From Ceratorhiza oryzae-sativae (taxonomy: Eukaryota; Basidiomycota; Agaricomycetes; Cantharellales; Ceratobasidiaceae), in assembly GCA_030998015.1 (NCBI GenBank), contig JARWMV010000009.1, positions 1 through 64,000 on the forward strand: 64,000 nucleotides of DNA, written 5' to 3'. Position numbers and translations under genes: made by a program. Numbering within the stretch: position 1 is the first letter of the stretch; each line of letters starts with the position of its first letter. Shown one piece after another: positions 39,601-51,485 of the stretch. Under the pieces are notes generated by a model. That model was given only the letters and a program-made list of their open reading frames with translations. It ran no database searches and had not been told where the DNA came from.

Positions 39601-42411
39601 TCGCTGTTCTGCCGCAATATGTGCCTTAGTTCGTGCTAAACGTCTAAACTGCAGGCCAAAGTCTGCCTCAAGCAGGCTACAAAGCTGGATGAACCGTAGG
39701 TAATCAATCAAACTTGATCAAGAGCCTAACCGAACACAAACCTGGTCATATGTCAAAAATAGTGGAAAATGCCTATCTTCCAACATTGAATATTTAGGAG
39801 GGAGACCAAACGCTCCTGCATCTTCGTCATCCAGATCCGCGAGCACTTGCTCCTCGTCCTGTGGATTGCTGTGACCTGGCGTTGGTGATGAGGTGGAAAC
39901 AATGCTGTGGTAGTATTCTTGAACCCTTTGAGCAAGGACTCGAGACTGCGTCACAAATACTTGGCGCGGTTTTTTGAGTTCTGGCATTTCCTCGAATAGC
40001 TTCTCGATTCCAATCATCTAAACGCAGAGGTTCAGCCAAAATGCCTTCTAGCGCGGGTAGCTATATCAGACCTTGAACACAATGGTCGTTGTTTTGCCTG
40101 TGGGCAATCTCAGTAGCTTATTCAATTGCACCCAGGCTATTCCAACTCACCAGTACCGCTCCGCCCTAGTACTAAACAAGCTGATGAATGAGAGATAATC
40201 TCCTTCTCCTTGGGTCTATATGGCCGTATATTATTATTTGTCACAAGTTCCCTGGAGGAGAAACCTACGATACATGGAATACATGACTCGTGTCTGAGTC
40301 GCTCAAAATTGCTACATAATGTTAAATATCCACCCGATAGGTAGAAAAATGTGGGACATACAGTTGATCAAGGATTGAGACATTGGTATGAACTTTTCCA
40401 GTCTATTGCCGGTGAACTCTTTAGCCGAGACAAGCTCAAATTGGATCATAAACTTACGCGATTAGGGAATGCAGCTATCACATCCAAGTTAAACTCCCTC
40501 TGGAAGAATAGCTGAACTAAACTCACGTCCAGAAAATCTTTGTCCGTCATGCCCATCAGCTGAGGTTCATTTTTCACAGCATCAACCGGAATCTCGAAAT
40601 CTTCCTCATGCGGAAATTGTGCAGGCAGAGTGACATTTTGACCAGGTGCACGGTGTGTCACTCGGTGCAAACATCTAAAAGTTCAGATCAGTTAAACAAA
40701 AACACGGTGGATCGTCATTGTCCCAAACCCTTAGCTTACCTTCGTCGATATTCCTTCCCCCGGCGTTTGAGATGATAATGGGAAACGAGTGACCAGAGAC
40801 GCCCATCGAGTTGAGCGTGAGTATAGACACCGTATAGCTTGATGACTGATTCAGAAATGTTAGTGGCGTTATGAAGGAACAGCATTTTGCCTACTTTGCT
40901 TGTCGACCTATGCAAGCGATGGGTAAAAATAAGCACTCAAGCCAGCTTACTGAGACATTAATCGGCCGAGCATACCTTCGCGGCGACGTCAGTGTCGAGA
41001 TCGATCTGGTAAACGATGCGCAGATCCCTGGAGACCTTGGCTTCATAGATCGGGACTAAGAGACCATAAAGTGAGCGAGTAGATCATCTGGGGTCTCCTA
41101 ATCGACTGACCTTCCGTGTCCAGCCCGATAAGCTTCTTTTGGTTACTATCCGAGAAGAACCCTTGCGAAAGCTCCCTGTAACCATTATGCCCAAGGTGGT
41201 GGTCGCGATCAAACCTGTCAGCACTCATCCAGGTACGACTACCCCACGACTCACGTAATCTTTTTCCGCACCATTGCAAAGACATGACTATCTCCCTTTT
41301 GCATTTGTCTCAAATGAGTAACAGCACGACCAGATACGACGACAGTCCACGCGCCAAGCTCGCTCGAATTGTCGAAGTATTTGGCCGCGCCGAGTGGTCG
41401 GATATTAGGAAACGCGCTATCGTCTGGCGCCGCAACCGTTAAGGTTGGATCCGGAGTATTGGTTTCCGATGATGGAACGACGGATGAGGAAGCTGAGACT
41501 TCTGGAATAAGTTGAAGAGTTGTCTTGAATGCCAGGGCTTTCGCGTGGGCCACGAGCTCTGGGTTGGAGAACGAATCGAGAAGAATCTATTAAGGAACAA
41601 GTCAAACACATGGACCAGGGAAACCGGAACTGCTTGCCTTCAAAAGTTCTCGGAGACGGTTCAACAGACAAATTTCCGTGACGAATAGCTCTTCGGGACT
41701 GGTTGGAATATCAAAGTCAATCGCCGCGAAGAGCTTTGGATCGACCAAAGCTGTGTTCGCACGAGGCCGAGTGCTAGCAGCTTTACGGTCCTTCTGACTT
41801 TTCTTCTTCTTGAAAAACGGATCTTCCTCTTCGCTATTTGTGGATGAAACTGCCTTGAATGAGAAGTTGTCTAAAGTCCCTAACGCAGCAACGAAGTTCG
41901 GTATCATTCTGCATGCGTCTGTGACATTCCGTTCAACGAGGCTTGGAGGAAGCCGATTGAAGTAATGCCGGAACCGATCGAGGAGAATACTGCTGAGACT
42001 GTTTGCCCAACCAGCTCGCTCTTGGGGGAACGATCCAGAGCAGACTGCAAGGCGAACTTCTTCACGAATGTCTTCGTTGGCTACGTAGAAGTGAGATGGG
42101 TATAAAACTGTCTCAATCAAGTTGAACCACATACCCGTAATCAGAAACTCCAACAAATCTGGCGTCTGTTGCATGAGCAAAAAGCGCACAGCGTCCACAG
42201 GTTGGCCACACTCCCATATTTTCTTCAGCGCAAATTCAATCCACTCTTCTGGAGACTTGGAAACTTCTTCCTCTACGACTGGTTTCACAAGGCGACGAGA
42301 GAAGAGCGGAGAGGTTGGAGGTGGCGCGTCCGAGTTCGACCGCTTGTGCGCTCGGGGGCTTGGAGGTAGGATACGTTGAGCGTCACTTTTGCTACGCTTT
42401 TTACCGGCCAT
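33602..42411 (-). CDS. Giant TRANK1-like UvrD-family helicase
   Basis: Very large protein (about 2,200 residues or more) in many exons from ATG 42411 to stop 33602. Superfamily 1 helicase motifs are clear: Walker A GRSGTGKTTT near 40100-40165, Walker B VDEAQD near 38820-38890, motif III GDTAQTISAGSSFRF near 38620-38690, motif IV NYRS near 38450, motif V ESKGLEFDD near 38030-38090 and motif VI YVGLTRARNHCWIWD near 37820-37860. Both Walker motifs are interrupted by introns. The N-terminal part (SPEEWIEFALKKIWECG onward) and FEAK-type stretch IYEAKVSRDLRIVYQIDLD match the fungal TPR and ankyrin repeat-containing protein 1 architecture; the C-terminal half is TPR-like helices (NKRLYPQAVFCFEKAGLPLE). 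Substrate unknown. Converges on DHAD with 232 bp between stops. Exon borders in the middle were not all resolved. Confidence 0.85.
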
Positions 42412-44604
42412 ATCGTTGACTGAGAGGTTTCCAGATAGGTCGAAGGCAAGAGATCAGGTTGTGAATGTATGATGGTGGTGGATATAAGACGGCGCGAGAG
42501 TGGCAACTTTGAGCCACTGATCCTCAGGGTCCTCGCGCTAAGACACCCTTGCCCATCGGCAGTGACAAACAACCCGGTCGCACAATATCCCCGGATCAGT
42601 TTTGACTGAAGCTGTGACTCGCCTCCCATTCGTTGGTCGCGCAGTCGACGCAGCATAACTCTGGCGGACTCCAATGGAATTTGAAATCTTGCCTATGCTG
42701 GCTACCCCCTCTTGCTCAGGCCAGTCCAACCCCAAAGGCAAAACGAGTAAATTTTCGTCGACTATTTGACGTCTCAACGCATGGCCTTTCATATTAGCTT
42801 CTTCGTCTCACAGGGCAACTAGTTAGATGTTCAGACTAACCATACCAGGTTATGAGCAATCCAAAACGGTGACGGTTATAGTTTTCAGGAATCATTCAAG
42901 TTTCGCTCCCACTCTACTGGGGTAGATAAAGGCCGTTTCGGAAGGAGAGATCTCGTGCAACCAGAGTCGGAACGCATAGTTTTTGCCCCGTACAATGTTG
43001 AGAATCTGAAATTCAATCAAATTTGGAGGTGAAAAGCCAACGCGTCATCCGATGTCGTAAAGTAAATGATACTATTAAATGAAGGATTTCACTATGGTAG
43101 AGATTGTGTGGCCAAATGTTAACATAAATTCATAACTCCGGCGCACCTCGAATCCTCATTCGCCCATATGGGATTGTCTCAGCTCTCTCTTCACACACAA
43201 CAATTGAAATTTGGCAGGGATGTAACCATGATTGTGTAATTGAAGCAGTTGAGACCCCTGAAATAGATACGACAACTATCGAGATCCAACTCCATTGCCA
43301 CTACTTGAATCTCTTGAGGGATCGACGTCTGATATAGTGGTATCTTTGTACTCTAATACCTAGCATGAAGTTCAACTTCGAGAGGATGCCATACGATAGA
43401 ATTGAAATATTTCACGTATTCTTGAGGTAAGTACGAAAAGCGGGCCGTTGGGATTGACGCAGCCAGCTCATCTGATGTCGTGGCTAAGCATGGGGATTTG
43501 TGGCAACCCATCAAATCACGTGGTAATTAACTTCTCACGTGGCACTAGAAGTGTAGCCACCTGGAGCAACCGCATCCCGCGACCACCACCATCGAGCATG
43601 AGATGTTGAACGACCTATTTCCCCTGGTACTTTCCGGCCAACCATAATTCTATGTGGCTGAACGATCCATCCTTATCTTCTACTTTCTGCTACTCATTGG
43701 TTTCGACCATTTTGTCATGGCCGCCGAATGCGCGTTTGTGCCCCAGGCTATCTCAATTTTCTTTCTTGGATATGAAATATGATTGCTGACCATCAGTACA
43801 CTCCTCGGCCCCTATCATGATCTTCATGACGCTATGGAAAACAACCACTAGCAAAAACGCAACGTATTGATTTAATATCATCATTCTCTTGGCCGCTGTG
43901 ATGCTGCAACCTGGGATTAGACACATGGAGCGACTCCTTGGATAAGAGTTGGACACTTGAGTTTCTGGGAATTTTCTCTTCAGCCTTTCTCTGTTTAGCC
44001 ACTCCTATTTTTGACGTCATAATCCATGACGTCTCCGGGGGACGCCGCACTTCAATCACATATCCCTGGAGAAGACCCCCGACGTCTCAGACAGGTTCGA
44101 TCACACCATACGATGGTCGGATTCCGACCTCCGCCTCCACCGACCACGGCCCCAAAACGACGCATACAATCCAAGAACCATCCAACAAGGCTGATACGCC
44201 GACCTAGACTGAGATGAAAAACATACCCAACGCGTGGATTCCATGTAAACCTATACCTAACTCCGAGGAGGCAGTCTGATCTTTCTGTGCCCGCAGCATC
44301 AGGCTCATTCATACACGGATGCTAGTCAATGCGTTTACATAAATCGGTCCCGTAAAAGTACCCATCGCAGGATTCGTAGAAGGCCCAAGCTGCTACTGTG
44401 GCCCAGAAGGCGATCACATGCGCAAGTGCCGACCCGCCGCCACGCCAACCAAACCAATCCTCGCACGATCGTTGGGCCACGCGGGTCCGCGGCGCCTCGG
44501 GACGTACGACGTCACTCATGCGTTCATCACACTTCCCAATACGGATACACGGTATATATAGTCAGCCTGGACAGTCTGGCACGTTAGATTTTTGAACGAC
44601 AGCC
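42412..44604. promoter_or_regulatory. Divergent intergenic region, helicase and catalase
   Basis: A 2.2-kb region between the divergent helicase and catalase starts. No gene is supported; the minus-strand frames at 42285-42792 lack a domain or splice match and overlap the helicase start. A TATA box, GGTATATATAGTC at 44551, lies about 50 bp before the catalase start codon and is very likely its core promoter. Confidence 0.5.
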
Positions 44605-46509
44605 ATGCCTTCTGAACAAGTCTTCAACAACAAGGACGGTGCGACTTACACCACGTCCAACGGTGCACCATACGCCGAGCCATACGAGGCTCAGCGGATC
44701 GGACCACATGGACCGCTGCTCCTGCAAGGTATTCCTCTCACACACGTCACCGACCGAGTCTAACACGACACCCAGACTTTCACCACATCGACCTCCTCGC
44801 GCACTTTGACCGCGAGCGCATCCCCGAACGCGTCGTCCACGCCAAGGGCGCTGGCGCACATGGCTACTTTGAAGTCACGCACGACATTTCCGACATCTGC
44901 TCTGCCGCCATCTTCAACAAGGTCGGTAACCGTGCTCCGATCACCATTCGCTTCTCCACTGTCGGTGGCGAGTCCGGCTCGGCTGACACGGCGCGCGACC
45001 CCCGTGGGTTTGCGATCAAGCTTCGGACGGAAGAAGGCAACTGGGACTGGGTCTTCAACAACACCCCCGTCTTTTTCCTGCGCGATCCAGCCAAGTTCCC
45101 ACACTTTATCCACACCCAGAAACGCGATCCGCAGACAAACTTGAAGGATGCGGACATGTTCTGGGACTACCTCTCGCAGAACCCAGAGAGTATCCACCAG
45201 GTCATGATCCTCTTCGGTGACCGTGGTGTTCCAGATGGCCATATCGCCATGCACGGATACTCTGGCCACACTTTCAAGTGGATCAACGACAAGGGAGAAT
45301 TCAAATATGTCCAGGTTCACTGCATCGCAGAAAAGGGAACCAAGGTGCGATCTCATTTCGTCTTCGATCCTTGACGTCATACTCAGCGTCATTTCAGTTC
45401 TTGACTCAAGAGCAATCGGTGGAGCTTGCCGGAAAGAACGCCGATTATGCCACTCAGGACTTGTTTGAGGAGATCGAAAAGGGCGAAACGCCTACATGGA
45501 ATGTCTTTATCGTATGTCCTTTTTTCCATCCATGTCTCTTGATCTAACATTATGGCGACAGCAAACGATGACACCAGAACAGGCCGAATCTTTCCGCTAC
45601 AACATCCTTGACCTGACCAAGATCTGGCCTCACGATGAGTTCCCGCTTCAACCAGTGGGCAAGCTAGTTTTGGACCGCAACCCCGAAAACTACTTCAACG
45701 AGATCGAGCAAGTCGCGTTTTCGCCCTCGCATCTCGTGCCGGGCGTTGAACCCTCGGCGGATCCGGTTCTCCAGAGTCGGCTGTTCTCGTACCCGGATAC
45801 TCACCGACACAGACTGGGTGTGAACTACCAACAGATCCCGGTCAATGCGCCGTTGTGTCCAGTTGCAAACTTCCGTGGGTTTATATTCTTTTCTTTTTTT
45901 TCTTTTTGAGAGTGGACCGTTAATACAAATATGGATATTCAGAACGTGGTGGATTCATGAGCGTCATCTCACAAGGCGCGCGACCAAACTACCAGTCCTC
46001 GATCGCGCCGCTCACGTACAAGAAATCGCTTTCGACCGTTTCGCACGAGACATTTGTAGGGGCAGCCGTTTCGGACTTGAGCGAAGTTACCGAGCGTACG
46101 TTTATCTCCTTTCGTCGGCTCGATCGGATACTAACCCGAGATTACAGTGGACTTTGAGCAACCCCGCGCGCTCTGGCAAAAGGTCTTTGCGAAGACAAAA
46201 GGGCCCAAGACCGATTCGTCAAGAACGTGGCTGGCCACCTAGGCAGCGCCAAGAGTGCAGAGATCAAGGCTCGTCAACGTACGTTTATTCTACCTTCATG
46301 CTCGCCACCCTCCGCTTATCCTGCATTATAACTATAGTGGCGGTCTTTGCAGCAGTTGACCAAAACCTCTCTGACCGAATTGCCAAGAGATGGGCGTGCC
46401 GACCGTCAAACCGTTGCAGGTCAAGTCGGCATCTGAGGCTGTCAGGTTCCAGGCTGGCGCGACAAAGGGCCCAGTTGGTATCAACCGCGCGCATACCGTG
46501 CGTGTAAAT
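44605..46509 (+). CDS. Catalase (haem, small-subunit type)
   Basis: Breaks down H2O2. Exons in phase: 44605-44728, 44776-45344, 45398-45511, 45562-45874, 45943-46095 and 46148 onward. The active-site His is in [20 protein letters not shown], the essential Asn in [12 protein letters not shown], and the haem-ligand Tyr in [14 protein letters not shown]. The length fits small-subunit fungal catalases of about 500 residues, with no C-terminal flavodoxin-like domain. The 3' end has two apparent one-base losses. At about 46184 [11 protein letters not shown] is followed, one frame over, by [20 protein letters not shown]; at about 46387 the frame returns before [13 protein letters not shown]. As assembled, translation stops at the TAG near 46240 and loses the last 90 or so residues. 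A sequencing error is the simpler view. Confidence 0.92.
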
Positions 46510-46833
46510 TAGCATGACCCCACGAGATGGGATGTATTATTAGGTGTTTGTGAAAGCAATTGTATTGATTCTGTTGATTTATTTTGCCCAAGCGAGACTG
46601 GAACGGGAGCACCCCAGCCCGACAAGCATTTCTGGTTGGCATATAAGCCCGCCGATGAGCGGATTAGCCACCAGCATGATGCTTGGTCAGCAAACCGAAT
46701 CTGCGCGTAGCACGGGCGGGCATATTGGGCACTGGGACATCAGTGCCTGTTCGCATTATCCTCTGAAGACGGCAAGCCGCGTCATCCCACCTCCGCCACT
46801 GGTCCGGCATGCTCAGTTGCTGACTGAACAGGC

Positions 46834-46882
46834 TGTGGCTGTGACATGGATCCAGCGCGTTACCCGCGCGCATTTTGTCCTT
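46834..46882 (+). promoter_or_regulatory. GC-rich element upstream of SDR1, shared with SDR2
   Basis: About 48 bp nearly identical to a segment upstream of the second SDR gene: GTGGCTGTGACAT, then ATCCAGCGCGTTA and CCGCGCGC. It lies about 175 bp before the SDR1 start codon; TATA-like AATATATA at 46933 and ATATAAAAA at 46976 follow. It is conserved although the neighbouring intergenic DNA has diverged, which suggests a shared regulatory site, or simply the edge of the duplicated unit. Confidence 0.6.
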
Positions 46883-47057
46883 GTTCAGACTGGCCCGACC
46901 AAGCACCATTCCCCGACGGTTATCTTGGCCTAAATATATACCCCCAGCATCGGCATCCACTCGGGCAGGAAGAATATAAAAATCGAGCCTTCCGGGCGAT
47001 GGGGATTCAACAGCAACGAGAACAACTCACAGAGTTTCGAGGAAATTTGCTACAGCC

Positions 47058-48224
47058 ATGAGTCCCACACTTACTATGCTCAAAGGCAAGAAGATACTTA
47101 TTATCGGAGGCTCATCTGGTGCGCATACATTCATGTCCTTGGTTTAACTCGGGCTAACTGATATCGTACAACGATAGGAATCGGCCGTGCCGTCGCAGCC
47201 GCGTCTCTCGCACTAGACGCGTCCGTTGTTATCGCGTCCCCCAGGAAGCCAAGAGTCGATGCCGCCGTCGAGCTCCTCAAGAAAGATATTGCTGGAAAAG
47301 ACGGTGTCACTGTTTCGGGGGAAGTGGTCGATATTAAAAATTTCAAATCCCTCACAGAGTTTTTGACCAAGGAAGCACCGTTTGATCATTTGGTGAGTGG
47401 TTTATTGCTTCCTGGACCGATTTGTGGGGTTCTCAACCTGTTGGGGTTAGGTGATTACTGCTGGTGAGATTCCCGGCGGATTCCCGAAGCCACCAGCGGC
47501 CGGGGTCGATGTCAAAGCATGGGATATGAGCATGGAGTACGTACACAGCAGAACTTTCTTTTATATAGAGACCGACGTTTGTTGTTTAGCATGCGCTACT
47601 GGCCATTTATGAATGCTGGTGAGTGTGTGGATGTCTCCCAACTAATACAATGCTAACATTTTATATAAGCCAACCACATCTACCAGAACAACCTTCTTCG
47701 AGATGGCGGTTCGATCGTCTCCACGATCGCAGCCTCTGAGCTACGCCCATATTCCGGATTCTCATTCATCACAGGGGTTTTAGGGGCAGTTGCGGCGGCT
47801 ACTAGGCATTGGCCCTTGACATGAAACCCATTCGGTGAGTGTGCGACAAGACGCTATAACACACCGACTAAACTTTCCTCTCATCTAGGTTGAACGCCAT
47901 GTAAGAAATCCTAACTTCGTAAACTACCGACTCTGATAGCAGAGACTTGGCGTGTAGCTCCCCAGGCATCGTGGACACTGATATTTTCAGGGACATCCCA
48001 ACCGAGGTCCGCGACCATACATTCGAAGAATACCGCAAGAAGCTCCCTGTTGGTCATGTGGGCACGGCGGAGGAGCTTGCTGAAGCATATATATTTGCTA
48101 TGAAGGCGAGCAGCCTGTCTATTTCATTCCTCACTATAGAAACATCTAACGTTATCACGTGAATTAGTGCCAGTTTTTGACGGGACAAGTCATCACCGTT
48201 GACGGCGGGGGATTCTTGGTCTAA
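47058..48224 (+). CDS. Short-chain dehydrogenase/reductase-like protein (SDR1)
   Basis: Rossmann-fold NAD(P)-binding protein, about 255 residues. The cofactor motif IIGGSSGIGRAVA spans the first intron (exons 47058-47118, 47178-47392, 47451-47536, 47590-47618, 47670 onward). SPGIVDTDIF, GHVGTAEELAEAYIFAMK and FLTGQVITVDGGGFLV are typical late SDR motifs. The classical YxxxK catalytic pair is absent: the region reads YSGFSFITGVLGAVAA. One base appears to be missing at about 47805 (ACTAGGCATTGG here, ACTAGGGCGTTGG in the intact neighbour), so the assembled frame stops early. It is the upstream member of a tandem pair. Confidence 0.85.
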
Positions 48225-48936
48225 GCGCCTATTAACGAGGAATCGCTTGTACTTGGATACGAAGTAGTATCCAATCTGTGTTTAGAAATATGATGGTATT
48301 TGAGTATAGAGTGGATCTGTTTAGGCTATGGGAAACCTGTCACTATGGTTATCGCCGAGACATACCACTACAGGTCATGTCGTCACGAACTAATCTCCAT
48401 GAGACTACGTGAGGTACCTTCGCCATAAACTGACGATCTCGGAAGATATACATGTGTAAAAAATTCGCACAAACTGGACAGATGCTGGCAGCATATTCAG
48501 CGTTCACGCGTTGGCTAAGAACTCGACATAGCGGTCCATTCAATGAAACTGATTTTATCCCTACTCCGCATTCACCGCACTCCAAACTCATAGTGATTGA
48601 GACCTTGGTCCATTTCCGGTTGACTTGGCCAACCCCCGAATATCTAGCTAGCACGCGATAAGTCGGCCTGTCTAAAGATGCTTCTGAGTGCTAACTAGGA
48701 TGCTGGTAGCCCCAGCAGCCAGCGCCGCCTCGGATCTAGTGAGTGCTAGCTAGATTTCTGGGCTTTGGAGGAGTAACACTAATAGCTATTTTGAGCATTT
48801 GTGACTTGACGGTTACATAGTACGATTCCCAGAAGCATTCTGCCATCGGACAAACTACTCAGGTAGCTAACATTATGGTCGTATAGACGGACTTCGCGGC
48901 TTCCGGTGCCTTTGCCGAAATGCTTATTGATGCACA

Positions 48937-48986
48937 GTGGCTGTGACATTCATCCAGCGCGTTAGCCGCGCGCGTTTTCTCCTGTT
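48937..48986 (+). promoter_or_regulatory. GC-rich element upstream of SDR2, shared with SDR1
   Basis: The second copy of the element at 46834-46882: GTGGCTGTGACAT, CATCCAGCGCGTTAG and CCGCGCGCG, about 150 bp before the SDR2 start codon. A TATA box, ATGTATAAAAG at 49064, follows about 70 bp before the ATG. The rest of 48225-49134 shows no gene; an ATG-rich stretch at 48452-48661 has no recognisable domain. Confidence 0.6.
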
Positions 48987-49134
48987 TAGGACTCGCATCA
49001 ATAATCAAGGTTAGAAAAAAAAACATCAGGCCCGAAAATCTCGGTGTTGAGCAAGGAAAAAATTATGTATAAAAGACTAAAACGGCTCGACAGTCGGGAT
49101 ACACAACCCTCATATTCTTTACTGAGCTACAAGC

Positions 49135-50289
49135 ATGAGTTCTACGCTTACACTTTTGAACAACAAGAAGATTCTTGTCATTGGTGGCTCTTCCGGTAAG
49201 GCTGTGTCTACTTGAACTTTCAGACTAACTAGTGATTTGGGATGATAGGAATCGGTCGTGCTGTCGCCGCAGGGGCCCTCGCCCATGGCGCGTCCGTCGT
49301 TATCGCGTCTTCGAGGAAACCGAAAGTCGAGGCCGCTGTTGAACTACTCAAGAAGGGTATCACTGGAAAGGATGGCGTGACTGTTTCTGGAGAGGTGGTC
49401 GACGTTAGAGACTTCAACACTCTCACGAGCTTCTTGACAAAGGAAGCACCATTCGATCACTTGGTGAGTTACATTTTATTGGATCAGATATTGCTTGCTC
49501 AGACTTCGTCATAGATCCTAACTGCCGGTGAAATCGCTGGTGGATTCCCGAAAGCGCCTGAGGCTGGAGTAGATATCAAAACTGTGGATCTGACTATGAA
49601 GTAAGCACGAGCGAGTTTTTGCGGCAGACGGATCGTGACCTAGGGGATTTAGCTTGGGTTACTGGCCTTTAATGAATGCAGGTAAGTACTTTTTGCGCTC
49701 ACGTTAAATCGAATAGCATTGTTGTTTTCTGTTAGCCAACCATATCCACAAAAACAACCTTCTTCGGCCAGGAGGCTCGATTGTATCAACGGTAGCATCC
49801 TCTGTGACCCGCCCTTACCCTGGGCTAGCATACATCACGGGGGCCGTAGGGGCAGTTGCTGCATCCACTAGGGCGTTGGCACTTGATCTAAAGCCAATCC
49901 GGTGCGCGTTTCAATAAATAAATTCGACATGCGTACTCATAAATAGGTTTAGCTTGAATGCAATGTGAGCGCTTGCCCTGAGCTTAATTGCTAGCGCGAT
50001 CAACTGTGGTGACATGTTTAGTGCTGTCGGCATCGTCGATACCGACATATTCAAGGACTTTCCTACCGAAGTACGTGCTGGCATGATGGAAACCTACCGC
50101 CAGAAACTGCCAGTAGGCCACGTCGGGACCCCGGAAGAACTCGCCGAAGCATATATCTTTGCCATGAAGGCAAGTGCCGTACCTATATCGCAACACCACC
50201 ATAACTAACCTTTCGTATTCTTCGCTAACTAGTGTCAATTTTTAACTGGGCAAATTATTACTGTTGATGGCGGGGGTGTTTTGGTTTGA
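49135..50289 (+). CDS. Short-chain dehydrogenase/reductase-like protein (SDR2)
   Basis: Tandem paralogue of SDR1 with the same exon pattern (first exon 61 nt in both, split inside GGSSGIGRA) and an unbroken frame through the region broken in SDR1. Landmarks: VIGGSSGIGRAVAAGAL, ANHIHKNNLLRPGGSIVST, AGEIAGGFPKAPEAG, GIVDTDIFKDFPTEV and FLTGQIITVDGGGVLV. As in SDR1 the YxxxK catalytic motif is missing: the segment reads YPGLAYITGAVGAVAAST, with no Lys. So this subfamily either uses another mechanism or binds NAD(P) without classical dehydrogenase activity. The substrate is unknown. Confidence 0.9.
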
Positions 50290-51289
50290 GAGTCTGTAAG
50301 ATACAGCAGCTTTCATGCGATTTGAGGCGGTCCAAACACATCACAATTGATCCGTACGTTGTGAGGCGACATAACGGTAAACTACAGCAAAGATGACTTG
50401 GCTGATGCTCCAAATTGCTGCCACCCAACGGTGAGGGCGGACCATAATGCTGAATAAATATGAAGGGATGCAAGGTATTTCGACCTAGGTGTCTGGGTCA
50501 AATACCGTTGTATTTATACTACAAAAGAACGAGTGGCTACGCGTGCATACACGCTGACAAATAGAATGGAAAATACATTATTATTGAGTCATCAGCAAAA
50601 GCATGAATAAGAGAAAGCGGGAGACCAATACCCGTCCTTTAAACGACACTTAAACAGGCGAGAGCCAGCAGGGGTAAGCGTAGGTGTCGTGGCTCACGAC
50701 ATAAATGTGGCTCATACACAAGCAATGCATCATGCAATCTGGCTCGCTGACTGCATATGTCTTGTTTGAATAAAATAACTTTTGTCATTTTAGCTTGAGA
50801 TAAATAGCCACGACCGGTGGTGATCTCTAGACCACGACGATGATCATGATGATGAAATCCATTATTTGTATACCGCTAGCAGTCTCACAAAGAGCCAAGG
50901 TGCTGACTCGGCCAGATCACGAAGAGAGAAACCGGGTAACACCCTGCGCCGGGGGTGCAGGGAGAATGAGTGTAGCACGAAGAGAGACGCCTAAGGCGAG
51001 TCACATGGGGTGGAAGGTAATATTATGGCAAGGCACAGAGGGCGCAGTGACCGAGACACAGAAAAAAAAGGAGAGCAGAAGATAGGAGAGGGGCCCGCGT
51101 GAGGTTCGCGAGACAGGTCGGGTTAACCAAAAGCGTTATTTTGTTTGGTAAAAGCGTTCGTCTTCGAGGAATGATATAAGTTTCTCGATCCCTTTCTGCG
51201 TGCCGAGAATATGGGCAGGGTGAACATGTCTCCGCGGTCTGTAATGAACAGGTGGCGAAAGTCAGTGTAGTCAGGGCAATCTAGGAGTA

Positions 51290-51485
51290 CAGCAGAACCT
51301 CTTGATATGAAATGACGTGGTAAAGAAGCACGTCAAAGAATATAGCGTCGTTTTCGTATGGGCCACTTGTGTGAACCAAGACCGTGTCCCTGTCTAATAG
51401 AGTCCCCGCATTTTGCCACCATTCATAACACGTCAAAATTAGTGCCTTTTCAAAACCAGGGGTTTCAAATCAAGAGGTCTTACTG
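51290..51485 (+). mobile_element. Pogo-like MITE, copy 1 (196 bp)
   Basis: A 196-bp element flanked by TA dinucleotides, with terminal inverted repeats of about 25 bp (CAGCAGAACCTCTTGATATG at the left end, a complementary CAAGAGGTCTTACTG at the right). It is the reverse complement of the element at 58914-59109 and the same length. TA target duplications and CAGTA-like ends fit non-autonomous Tc1/mariner-pogo elements. It has no coding capacity. Confidence 0.85.

Noticed and set aside
46544..46933. 129-codon plus-strand frame between catalase and SDR1
   Set aside because: It covers the SDR1 promoter element, lacks a domain and is not matched upstream of SDR2.
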